In this document: positions 7,791 to 14,674 of the stretch, one piece after another
How positions within the stretch are numbered: position 1 is the stretch's first letter
How the letters are laid out: each line of letters begins with the position of its first letter
Assembly (NCBI GenBank): GCA_012512495.1
Contig: JAAZEC010000051.1
Span: forward strand, 1 to 14,954
Direction of reading: 5' to 3'
Origin: Erysipelothrix sp.
GTDB taxonomy: Bacteria > Bacillota_I > Bacilli_A > Erysipelotrichales > Erysipelotrichaceae
Length of the DNA stretch: 14,954 bases
Program-made: the position numbers and the translations under genes
Notes under the pieces: model-generated
What the model was told of the DNA's origin: nothing
Database searches by the model: none
Seen by the model: the letters and a program-made list of their open reading frames with translations, nothing else

Positions 7791-8765
7791 ATGCCAAATG
7801 TAATTACGCATGGATTGCTGGCTCAAGATGTCATACAACAGCTTGAACCTTCATCCATCACAGAGTCAATTCAGGAGTATTCCCAAGCGTATCTTTTTGG
7901 AAGTAATGGTCCTGATTATCTGTTTTATTATTACGTACTTAAACCATTTAAAGGATATGAATTAAATGATGTGATACCCGGTTTAGGCAATCGCATCCAT
8001 AATGAAAAGATCAATGAGTTCTACGAAGCAGGCATAGAATGGCTCAAGCAGTTAGGTAACACTGAAGACGATATGATTTTTAAGTCCTACCTAGCGGGCC
8101 ATTTGACCCATTGGTCGCTAGATTCAGTTGCCCATCCCTATGTCTTTCATAAGACGGGAATCATCGAAGGGGACAATCGCTATCACCACTTCCGGATGGA
8201 ATCAATGATTGATACGCTGATGGTGACCATCTTCAAAAAAGGCAAGCTTAAGGATTATCCGTCTTACAAGTTTGTTAAGCTTACCCAAAAGGAAAAAGTG
8301 GTCATTGCGAAGGGCTATCAGTACATCGTGAGAGAATTGTTTGGACTCGATTTACGGTTACAGGTGTTCCTGACAGCGATGGACAATATGTATTTAGTAC
8401 TTCATTTCTTTATGGATGCTAGCTCAGTTAAGAAAAATTCAATACAGTTATTTGAAAAAACAATCTTGAAAAACCCATGGATCATTACCAAGCACCTGGT
8501 GTATGGTGAGGCGGATTTGAAACATGATGTCCTTAATCTAAAACATCAGGAGTGGACTCACCCAAGCCATCAAGACGAAGTCTATACCACATCCTTCATT
8601 GATATGTATCATGAGGCGATTGACAGAGGAGTCGAAGTCCTTGGAAAATTCCAACATGACTTAGACAGCAATGATAAAACCTTGGCTGATTTCATCGATG
8701 GTAGGCGTTATGATTCGGGTAAAAATGATTCTGACCCAATGCTATACTTTAACATCATTTATTAA
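7791..8765 (+). CDS. Zinc-dependent phospholipase C-like protein
   Basis: A 324-residue protein resembling the zinc-dependent phospholipase C family (alpha-toxin-type catalytic fold). Candidate metal ligands appear in family order: H7 in the N-terminal THG, D42 in GSNGPDYLF, H70 in RIHN, then the HxxxDxxxH signature H107/D111/H115 in GHLTHWSLDSVAHPY, H132/H133 and E137 or D141. The protein starts MPNVITHG with no signal peptide or membrane anchor, unlike secreted toxins that need their N-terminus processed, so a cytoplasmic role is likely and the substrate is unknown. About 180 further residues after the metal centre are helical-looking and not assigned. Two adjacent ATGs exist (7788, 7791); AGGTG at 7781-7785 is 5 nt from the second, which is preferred. 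It lies 17 nt before hpf and may be cotranscribed with it. Confidence 0.75.
   Translation: MPNVITHGLLAQDVIQQLEPSSITESIQEYSQAYLFGSNGPDYLFYYYVLKPFKGYELNDVIPGLGNRIHNEKINEFYEAGIEWLKQLGNTEDDMIFKSYLAGHLTHWSLDSVAHPYVFHKTGIIEGDNRYHHFRMESMIDTLMVTIFKKGKLKDYPSYKFVKLTQKEKVVIAKGYQYIVRELFGLDLRLQVFLTAMDNMYLVLHFFMDASSVKKNSIQLFEKTILKNPWIITKHLVYGEADLKHDVLNLKHQEWTHPSHQDEVYTTSFIDMYHEAIDRGVEVLGKFQHDLDSNDKTLADFIDGRRYDSGKNDSDPMLYFNIIY
8740..8748 (+). promoter_or_regulatory. Possible internal promoter for hpf
   Basis: TGC followed by TATACT (8743-8748) forms an extended -10 element inside the end of the preceding gene, giving a leader of about 28 nt before hpf. No -35 box is apparent. Independent hpf expression would suit a hibernation factor, but this is a weak call. 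Confidence 0.3.
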
Positions 8766-8782
8766 CGAAGGAGGAGCACAAG

Positions 8783-9346
8783 ATGCTAATTACAATTACT
8801 GGAAAGAACCTGAACATTACTGACGCAATGCGTGACAGAACGGAAAAGAAACTGGCGGTTTTAGATAAGTATTTCGCCAATTCCGATACTGAAAACGAGC
8901 TTCTAAGAGCAAATGTTTTGGTCAAGACGTATTCTGATCATCAGAAAATTGAAGTCACCGTGAACACACCCATTGGACTTCTAAGGGCTGAAGTGAAATC
9001 AGTCGATTTCTACGCAGCACTTGATCTCTCCATTGATAAGCTTGAAGATCAAATTAGAAAACAGAAGACACGGATGTCCCGTAAGAATCGCGAGAAACTA
9101 TCGCTTGCTTTCCTGGAAGAAATAAACATGATGGATGAAGAGGCAACCGAAAAACTCGAACCGATTCGTACCAAGGAAATCTTTGCTGAAAAGATGGATT
9201 TGAACAATGCGGTCATGCAGATGGAAATGTTGAACCATACATTCTTCATCTATACTGATAGTGAAACCAACGAAATTGCGGTCGTCTATAAACGTTTCGA
9301 TGGCGGCTATGGTTTACTAGAAGTGGAAAAAGACACACGTGTATGA
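8783..9346 (+). CDS. hpf: Long-form ribosome hibernation promoting factor
   Basis: A 187-residue protein that binds the 30S decoding region and, in the long form, dimerises two 70S ribosomes into inactive 100S particles during slow growth. The N-terminal beta-alpha-beta-beta-beta-alpha HPF/RaiA domain (about 1-100) starts with MLITITGKNLNITDAMRDR, and its basic helix near 90-105 (RKQKTRMSRKNREK) fits rRNA contact. A flexible acidic linker leads to the C-terminal dimerisation domain (about 125-185), with EIFAEKMDLNNAVMQMEMLNHTFFIYTDSETNEIAVVYKR, split here: PIRTKEIFAEKMDLNNAVMQ then MEMLNHTFFIYTDSE. AAGGAGGAG ends 6 nt before the ATG, a strong ribosome binding site. It stops with TGA, evidence for the standard code. 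Confidence 0.95.
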   Translation: MLITITGKNLNITDAMRDRTEKKLAVLDKYFANSDTENELLRANVLVKTYSDHQKIEVTVNTPIGLLRAEVKSVDFYAALDLSIDKLEDQIRKQKTRMSRKNREKLSLAFLEEINMMDEEATEKLEPIRTKEIFAEKMDLNNAVMQMEMLNHTFFIYTDSETNEIAVVYKRFDGGYGLLEVEKDTRV

Positions 9347-9352
9347 TATAAT
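9324..9352 (+). promoter_or_regulatory. Promoter of sepF overlapping the hpf stop
   Basis: A perfect TATAAT at 9347-9352 is preceded directly by TGA, which serves as both the hpf stop codon and the extended -10 TGN. A partial -35 box TGGAAA (9324-9329) lies 17 nt upstream, inside hpf. Initiation near 9359 gives a short leader before the sepF ribosome binding site. Confidence 0.7.
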
Positions 9353-9374
9353 CACTAGATAAACGGAGGAAATT

Positions 9375-9779
9375 ATGGCTATCAAAGATAAAATCAAAAA
9401 CTTCATTGCCCCTATTGAAGAAGACGATGAACTAGAACTGACGCATGATGATATGCAGGCACTCAGCGATTATGAACAACCAAGATCAGCTCGCTCGGGT
9501 TCTCGGATTCAACCGGATACCAAAATGGTTTTATTTGAACCGCGTACTTTCGAAGAGAGCGAAGAAGTCGCAAGACATCTAAAGGATCGTAAAGCAGCGG
9601 TGGTGAATCTTCACCGCCTGCCTCCCAATTTCGCACAGCGAACGATTGATTTCCTAACAGGAGTGGTTTTCGCTCTTGATGGAAGCATTCAGAAAATTGG
9701 TCATAATGTCATTCTATGCACACCGAAGACTATTGGAGTGAGCGGTGAGATCAGTTTTGATCTCAACGAGGACGACTAA
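9375..9779 (+). CDS. sepF: Cell division protein SepF
   Basis: A 134-residue FtsZ-binding protein that tethers and organises the Z-ring at the membrane. The N-terminal MAIKDKIKNFIAPIEED is amphipathic, as expected of the SepF membrane-binding helix, followed by an acidic, disordered linker (about 15-50). The conserved globular SepF/DUF552 domain spans about 50-130 and holds the hallmarks KMVLFEPRTFEESEEVARHL, AAVVNLHRLP and the segment RTIDFLTGVVFALDGSIQKI. Length is within the family range. GGAGG at 9365-9369 is 5 nt before the ATG. It has its own promoter over the hpf end and is followed after 5 nt by a DivIVA gene, an arrangement found in many Gram-positive division clusters. Confidence 0.95.
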   Translation: MAIKDKIKNFIAPIEEDDELELTHDDMQALSDYEQPRSARSGSRIQPDTKMVLFEPRTFEESEEVARHLKDRKAAVVNLHRLPPNFAQRTIDFLTGVVFALDGSIQKIGHNVILCTPKTIGVSGEISFDLNEDD

Positions 9780-9784
9780 TCAAG

Positions 9785-10267
9785 ATGCGCGAAAAAGATT
9801 CGTCATTTCGCATTGCAAAAAAGGGGTATGATCGCTTTCAAGTCGATCAGGTGCTAGCCAATTACGAGGCACGACAAAAAGAACTTGAAACAAAACTTTC
9901 GACGTATGAATCACAAGTAGCAGTGGCTTCTGAACAACTGGACAAGCTGAAAACTCGTTACAATGACTTGGTTTCAAAGCTATCCGTTAGGGAGAAGGCG
10001 GCGGACGAAATATCGCGCTTAGCTCTCAAGGAAGCGAATGTCGTGATTGATACAGCGAATCAAAATGCCGATTTAATTGTGAGTGAAGCACTGTCAACAG
10101 CCAAAATTTTACTCACCGAACTCGCAAAAGTTACTGAAGATACCAACCATGCAAAAGACGAAATGAAGGATAAAATCGAACTCATCCAAAAGACGTTGGA
10201 CGATATTAAACTTCCCGAAGTCCCCCGCATGGATTGGCTCAAGCAAAAAGAAGAAAGCGACACGTAA
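9785..10267 (+). CDS. divIVA: DivIVA-family cell division protein
   Basis: A 160-residue coiled-coil protein of the kind that senses curved membrane at poles and septa and recruits partners. The N-terminal DivIVA domain is recognisable in FRIAKKGYDRFQVDQVLANY (residues 8-27), matching the family pattern of RGYD followed by VD and FL-like residues. A heptad-rich coiled coil occupies about 28-75 and a second helical stretch about 85-145, ending in a charged tail. The length is close to the 164 residues of Bacillus subtilis DivIVA. GAGGA at 9768-9772 is 12 nt from the ATG, so translation probably depends on coupling to sepF 5 nt upstream. Its stop codon is the first base-paired element of the ileS T-box. 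The family call is solid; equivalence to DivIVA rather than a GpsB or other paralogue is likely but not proven. Confidence 0.87.
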   Translation: MREKDSSFRIAKKGYDRFQVDQVLANYEARQKELETKLSTYESQVAVASEQLDKLKTRYNDLVSKLSVREKAADEISRLALKEANVVIDTANQNADLIVSEALSTAKILLTELAKVTEDTNHAKDEMKDKIELIQKTLDDIKLPEVPRMDWLKQKEESDT

Positions 10268-10473
10268 GACACGTCGTTTATGAAATGTCATCTTACAGAA
10301 AATTCCACAGTGATGAGAGTGGAAAGGTGACGTTATAAACGATATCACTTACCAGTGTATCTCCGAACTCAAGTAAGAGATAACGCAGGACAGCGTTAAC
10401 GTCCTAAGAGCACACATGTTTTGTGTGAAATAAAGGTGGTACCACGTTAAAACGTCCTTAGCTGGACGTTTTT
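10265..10473 (+). promoter_or_regulatory. T-box leader of ileS, Ile (ATC) specifier
   Basis: This tRNA-Ile-sensing T-box has a well resolved fold. The Stem I base pairs TAAG (10265-10268) with CTTA (10348-10351); its TAA is the divIVA stop. A specifier loop of ACACGT opposite ATATCA places ATC (Ile) at 10344-10346. Helices CGTTTAT (10275-10281)/ATAAACG (10335-10341), ATGTCATCTT (10285-10294)/AAGGTGACGT (10324-10333) and a TTCCAC/GTGGAA tip follow. Stem II pairs TATCTC (10358-10363) with GAGATA (10377-10382). AACGC/GCGTT with loop AGGAC (10387-10391) pairing to GTCCT (10401-10405) is a IIA/B pseudoknot. Stem III is CACACA/TGTGTG (10411-10427). AAGGTGGTACCACG at 10433-10446 is identical to the valS T-box. 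The specifier loop lacks the usual AGTA/GAA pattern seen in the valS leader. Confidence 0.95.
10451..10473 (+). terminator. T-box-regulated terminator before ileS
   Basis: AACGTCC (10451-10457) pairs with GGACGTT (10464-10470) around TTAGCT, running into a T tract (five T in total, 10469-10473). The first arm contains CGTCC, which also forms the antiterminator with AAGG...ACG at 10433-10446, so the structures compete. Confidence 0.92.
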
Positions 10474-10483
10474 AATTTATTAG

Positions 10484-10501
10484 AAGGAGAACTTGGAAAT
10501 G
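10484..10501 (+). promoter_or_regulatory. Ribosome binding site that fixes the ileS start
   Basis: AAGGAG at 10484-10489 is 3 nt from an in-frame TTG (10493) and 9 nt from an ATG (10499). The ATG is chosen on both codon and spacing, and it restores the usual IleRS N-terminus MDYKDTL. Confidence 0.85.
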
Positions 10502-13225
10502 GACTATAAAGATACTTTACACCTGCCAAAGACCAGCTTTGAAATGAGAGGAAATCTGGTCAACAAACAACAAGGATTTATTGAAGATTGGGAAGCAATG
10601 GATCTCTATCACGAGATGCTAAAGAAACATAGCGACAAGCCAACCTTCGTGCTACACGATGGTCCTCCATATGCCAATGGACACATTCATATCGGACACG
10701 CGCTCAATAAAATCTTAAAGGATTTTGTCGTACGCTCACACTATAAGCTCGGCTACAAGGTGCCTTTCACTCCCGGTTGGGACACACACGGTCTACCTAT
10801 TGAGACCGCTGTCACCAAATCCGGAATCAACCGTAAGGAAATCTCGACCGAGAAGTTCCGTGAAGCCTGCCTGACCTACGCCCAGAAACAAGTAGCTCAA
10901 CAAATGGCAGACATGAAAACACTAGGAACTGTCGCCGACTATGAAGATCCCTACATCACTTACCAACCAGAGTTCGAAGCTGTACAAACTGAACTCTTTG
11001 GCAAGATGGTCGATCGCGGCATGATCTATCAAGGACTCAAACCTGTTTACTGGTCTCCTTCCTCGGAATCAGCCTTGGCTGAAGCGGAAATTGAATATAA
11101 AGACAAAAGGGACCCATCCATCTATGTGAAGTTCCAAGTCAAAGACGGAAAAGACATCCTATCCAGTGACGATTATTTCGTAATCTGGACCACCACTCCC
11201 TGGACATTACCAGCAAACTTAGCCATTTCAGTCCATCCTCGCTTTACCTATGCGCTAGTTAAGACACCCTTAGGTAACCTAGTGCTACTTGAAGAATTGG
11301 TTGAGAAACTGATGGGTGAATTTGAAGTCAGCGACTATGAAGTCCTTAAGACATTCAAGGGTCAAGATCTTGAGTTTATGACGACTAGACACCCCTTATT
11401 GGATCAAGAATCTGTAGTCATCGTAGGTGACCATGTTGGTAACGATACCGGAACCGGCTGTGTTCATACCGCACCAGGCTTTGGGATGGATGACTATCTC
11501 ATCGGTTTGAAGTATGGTCTTGAACCCTATTGTAATGTGGATGCTCATGGACGCTTCGATACGACCACTTTGGAGTGGTTACACGGCGTCACAACTGATG
11601 AAGGTAACAAACTCATTACGACTAAACTTGAGGAATTAGGTTCATTAATCAAACTTGAGTTTATCACCCACAGCTATCCCCATGACTGGCGTACTAAGAA
11701 ACCAATTATTTATCGTGCAACGACCCAATGGTTTGCTAGTATTGAAATCATTCGGGATGAGCTCTTGGAACAGATTGATAAGGTTGAATGGAAACCTAGC
11801 TGGGGCAAACAGCGCATGTACAACATGATTAAAGATAGAACCGACTGGACCATCTCACGTCAACGTGCATGGGGTCTACCGATTCCTGTCTTTTATGCGC
11901 AAGATGAGACACCAATCTTAGACTCTACGGTAATCAATCACGTAGCCTCCCTGTTTAGAGAACACGGTTCCAACATCTGGTTTACTTGGGAGGCCAAAGA
12001 CCTCTTACCCGAAGGCTTTACTCATCCGGGAAGTCCAGATGGAATTTTCACGAAAGAAAAAGACATTTTAGACGTCTGGTTCGATTCGGGTTCTAGCCAT
12101 ACGGCAGCCCTCAAAGCCAGGGGTATCGATACGCCGGTTGATCTCTATCTTGAAGGATCTGATCAGTATCGTGGTTGGTTCAACTCCTCACTCATTATCT
12201 CGACAGCAGTCACGGGACACTCTCCTTACAAGAAGGTGGTTTCCCACGGTTTTGTTATGGATGAAAAGGCAGAGAAATTCTCCAAATCGAAAGGGAATGC
12301 TCTATCACCAGCGGCGATTGTCGATCGTCTAGGTGCTGATATCCTGCGCCTATGGGTAGCTAGTGTGGACTACACTTCGGACGTAGGCCTATCTGATGCG
12401 CTCTTGAAACAGGTGTCTGAGAACTATCGTAAGATTCGTAACACGATGCGCTTCATGCATGGTAACTCTTCTGATCTCAACAGAGAGGACCGTTTGGAAC
12501 TCAATTCACTTCCCGCTTCCGATCGCTACGTACTCCACGAGGTGGATAACGTGCTTCGTAAGGGAATCAAAAACTACCGGAATTTCGATTTCAGCGATGT
12601 CCTAACGGATAGCACCAAGCTGTTTACTAACATTATGTCTGCCTACTATTTAGACTACACGAAAGACATTCTTTACATTCATGGAGAGAATGACTTGCGA
12701 CGCAGGCAGGTTCAGACCACGCTCTCTGTTTCCCTGGAAGCATTGATGCACCTGTTGTCACCAATCCTTGCCTTTACCATGGAAGAATTGAATCAAATCA
12801 TTAACCCAGAGGACAAGTCCGTTCACTTGGGTGAATTTATCACTGAATTAGATGTGAACTTTACGAGTGAGGAACAGAGTGATTTCGCTGTGTTGTTACA
12901 ACTTCGTGAGGCGGTCTATAAAGCATTGGAAGATGCCCGTAAAGAAAAGCTTATCGGTAATTCCTTGAAGGCTAAGGTACTTCTCAACGTCGACAAGGAC
13001 TTACAAGCACTCTGTGAGAAATACTTCGGTGACAATCTAAAACAATGGTTCATTGTTTCTCAATTGGAGTTCACCGATGAACCACTGACTGAGGTTCTTG
13101 GATACCAGATCAAGGTTGAAGAGGCTCAGGGTGAAGAGTGTGAGCGTTGCTGGAATGTCGTGGAACACACCCATGATGGTGTGTGTGATCGTTGCCAACA
13201 CCATCTAGCTGAAGACCATGCTTAG
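10499..13225 (+). CDS. ileS: Isoleucyl-tRNA synthetase
   Basis: A 908-residue cytoplasmic class I synthetase that charges tRNA-Ile and edits mischarged valine. The N-terminus MDYKDTLHLPKTSFEMRGNL is typical of bacterial IleRS. The class I signature is HIGH at 64-67 within DGPPYANGHIHIGH, followed by GWDTHGLPIE. The CP1 editing domain includes WTTTPWTLPANLA and TAPGFGMDD. The KMSKS-type loop is KFSKS at 593-597. The C-terminus carries a zinc ribbon with C881, C884, C896 and C899 (CERC and CDRC). These features fit the common bacterial, mupirocin-sensitive type I form rather than the eukaryote-like type; that assignment is by family resemblance. The T-box leader immediately upstream should raise expression when tRNA-Ile is uncharged. 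The stop overlaps the next gene by 8 nt. Confidence 0.98.
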   Translation: MDYKDTLHLPKTSFEMRGNLVNKQQGFIEDWEAMDLYHEMLKKHSDKPTFVLHDGPPYANGHIHIGHALNKILKDFVVRSHYKLGYKVPFTPGWDTHGLPIETAVTKSGINRKEISTEKFREACLTYAQKQVAQQMADMKTLGTVADYEDPYITYQPEFEAVQTELFGKMVDRGMIYQGLKPVYWSPSSESALAEAEIEYKDKRDPSIYVKFQVKDGKDILSSDDYFVIWTTTPWTLPANLAISVHPRFTYALVKTPLGNLVLLEELVEKLMGEFEVSDYEVLKTFKGQDLEFMTTRHPLLDQESVVIVGDHVGNDTGTGCVHTAPGFGMDDYLIGLKYGLEPYCNVDAHGRFDTTTLEWLHGVTTDEGNKLITTKLEELGSLIKLEFITHSYPHDWRTKKPIIYRATTQWFASIEIIRDELLEQIDKVEWKPSWGKQRMYNMIKDRTDWTISRQRAWGLPIPVFYAQDETPILDSTVINHVASLFREHGSNIWFTWEAKDLLPEGFTHPGSPDGIFTKEKDILDVWFDSGSSHTAALKARGIDTPVDLYLEGSDQYRGWFNSSLIISTAVTGHSPYKKVVSHGFVMDEKAEKFSKSKGNALSPAAIVDRLGADILRLWVASVDYTSDVGLSDALLKQVSENYRKIRNTMRFMHGNSSDLNREDRLELNSLPASDRYVLHEVDNVLRKGIKNYRNFDFSDVLTDSTKLFTNIMSAYYLDYTKDILYIHGENDLRRRQVQTTLSVSLEALMHLLSPILAFTMEELNQIINPEDKSVHLGEFITELDVNFTSEEQSDFAVLLQLREAVYKALEDARKEKLIGNSLKAKVLLNVDKDLQALCEKYFGDNLKQWFIVSQLEFTDEPLTEVLGYQIKVEEAQGEECERCWNVVEHTHDGVCDRCQHHLAEDHA

Positions 13226-13943
13226 TTCAGTTGCTAATCCTCAAATCAAAAACCTGTTGAAGCTTCACCAGAAGAAGTATCGCACCGATAGCAATACTTT
13301 TCTGGTGGAGGGTGAACATCTGATTAGTGAGGCCATTATGGCAGGAAGACTTAAACAATTAATAAAGTCCGAACAGTATGAGGGTGAAATTTCGTATGAT
13401 AATGAACTCTTAGTTTCGGAAACAGTTGCTAGTAAGTTGTCACAGACAGCCTCGGGCTCCAAAATCTTTGGGGTTGTGAGTATTGAACTGGATCAAAAGT
13501 TAACTGGTACTCACTACCTGCTTTGTGATCAGATTCAGGATCCAGGAAATCTGGGAGTCATGATTAGGAGTGCCCATTCCTTTGGTTTTGATGGGGTGAT
13601 TGTCTCGAATGATTCGGTCGATTTCTACAATGACAAGGTCGTACGTGCTACTCAGGGGGCGCTCTTCCATGTGGCTTTGGTGCGAATGGATCTGAAACAG
13701 GCAATCAAGCAGTTGAAACAAAATGGCATCCGGATTGTCACAACGGACGTCAATCGAGCCACTTCACTGAAGAGCGTGGAGAAGGGACCCGTGGCCTTGA
13801 TTGTTGGCAATGAGGGGCAGGGCGTTAGTGAGTCACTTCGATCAATGAGCGACTTCAATGTTAAAATAGAGACGACTAATTTCGAATCGTTGAATGTTTC
13901 GGTCGCTAGTGGCATTCTCATGTATCATTTTAGAAACGAATAA
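13218..13943 (+). CDS. SpoU/TrmH-family RNA methyltransferase
   Basis: A 241-residue SAM-dependent RNA 2'-O-ribose methyltransferase of the trefoil-knot SPOUT class. The N-terminal substrate-binding domain (about 1-90) begins SVANPQIKNLLKLHQKKYR and holds FLVEGEHLISEA. The catalytic domain shows the three SpoU motifs: QIQDPGNLGVMIRSAHSFGF (about 105-125), VALIVGNEGQGVS (about 190-203) and SLNVSVASGILMYHF near the C-terminus, where the knot binds SAM. It resembles the YsgA/RlmB-like 23S rRNA enzymes, but the target nucleotide is not known. The ATG at 13218 lies within the ileS coding end, with no clear Shine-Dalgarno, so translation is probably coupled to ileS termination. It should therefore share T-box control with ileS. 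Confidence 0.93.
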   Translation: MLSSVANPQIKNLLKLHQKKYRTDSNTFLVEGEHLISEAIMAGRLKQLIKSEQYEGEISYDNELLVSETVASKLSQTASGSKIFGVVSIELDQKLTGTHYLLCDQIQDPGNLGVMIRSAHSFGFDGVIVSNDSVDFYNDKVVRATQGALFHVALVRMDLKQAIKQLKQNGIRIVTTDVNRATSLKSVEKGPVALIVGNEGQGVSESLRSMSDFNVKIETTNFESLNVSVASGILMYHFRNE

Positions 13944-13957
13944 TAAGGGAGGATCTT

Positions 13958-14674
13958 ATGGAAATCAAAATTACGAAAGATTATCAGGAAATGAGTGAAC
14001 TAGCAGCGAAGGAAGTTGCGAAGGTTTTAGCAGAGGTGAAACAGCCAGTACTAGGTCTAGCGACTGGGTCCACACCGGTTGGTTTGTATGAAGAACTCAG
14101 CAAGATGGAGCTTGATTTCTCAAAGACAGTGAGTGTCAATCTTGATGAATACATCGGTTTGGATGGCAATCATCCTCAAAGCTATCGCTATTTCATGAAT
14201 GAGAAGCTGTTTAACCATATCAATATTGATAAGAAAAACACGTACGTGCCTGATGGTTCCCTGGCCGATTCACAGAAGGCTGCCCGTGACTATGAAGAAC
14301 TATTGTCGAAGTTGGGTCGGATTGACCTTCAAATCTTAGGCATTGGTAATAATGGCCACATTGGTTTCAATGAACCCGATCGTGCTCTATCCTTGCCGAC
14401 GCATGTCGTCAAACTGGAAGAATCCACTATTGAGGCGAATGCACGTTTCTTCGACAGCATCGATGAAGTGCCAAAGGAAGCTATCACGATGGGTGTCGGT
14501 TCAATCCTGAAAGCCAAGAAGATTATTGTTTTGGCCAGTGGCAAAGCCAAGGCCAGCATTATCAAATCTTTGGTAGACGAATATGTTTCCACGGAACTGC
14601 CAGCGTCACTTTTGAAGTTCCATCCCAACGTGCTCTTGATTATCGATCAAGCGGCCGCGAGCCTTCTAGACTAA
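13958..14674 (+). CDS. nagB: Glucosamine-6-phosphate deaminase
   Basis: A 238-residue cytoplasmic enzyme that converts glucosamine 6-phosphate to fructose 6-phosphate and ammonia, feeding amino sugars into glycolysis. The phosphate-binding loop LATGSTPVGLYEEL is at 34-47, the catalytic base D63 lies in NLDEYIGL, and GIGNNGHIGFNEP at 128-140 supplies H134 and E139. The E. coli Asp141 position is Asn132 here; as I recall, an Asn at this position is common in Gram-positive NagB, so I do not read it as inactivation. The protein is shorter than E. coli NagB (266), lacking its C-terminal extension. GGGAGG at 13947-13952 is 5 nt before the ATG. It is 14 nt after the methyltransferase gene with no visible promoter and ends overlapping the next start (TAATG). 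nagA is not in the window. Confidence 0.96.
   Translation: MEIKITKDYQEMSELAAKEVAKVLAEVKQPVLGLATGSTPVGLYEELSKMELDFSKTVSVNLDEYIGLDGNHPQSYRYFMNEKLFNHINIDKKNTYVPDGSLADSQKAARDYEELLSKLGRIDLQILGIGNNGHIGFNEPDRALSLPTHVVKLEESTIEANARFFDSIDEVPKEAITMGVGSILKAKKIIVLASGKAKASIIKSLVDEYVSTELPASLLKFHPNVLLIIDQAAASLLD

Noticed and set aside
8717..8722. GGGTAA resembling a sigma-B -10 box before hpf
   Set aside because: No GTTTAA-like -35 box lies at 12-15 nt upstream; the six bases alone are likely chance.
14093..14376. NagB residue Asn132 as an inactivating change
   Set aside because: The E. coli Asp141 position is Asn here, but Gram-positive NagB proteins commonly have Asn as I recall, and D63, H134 and E139 are intact.
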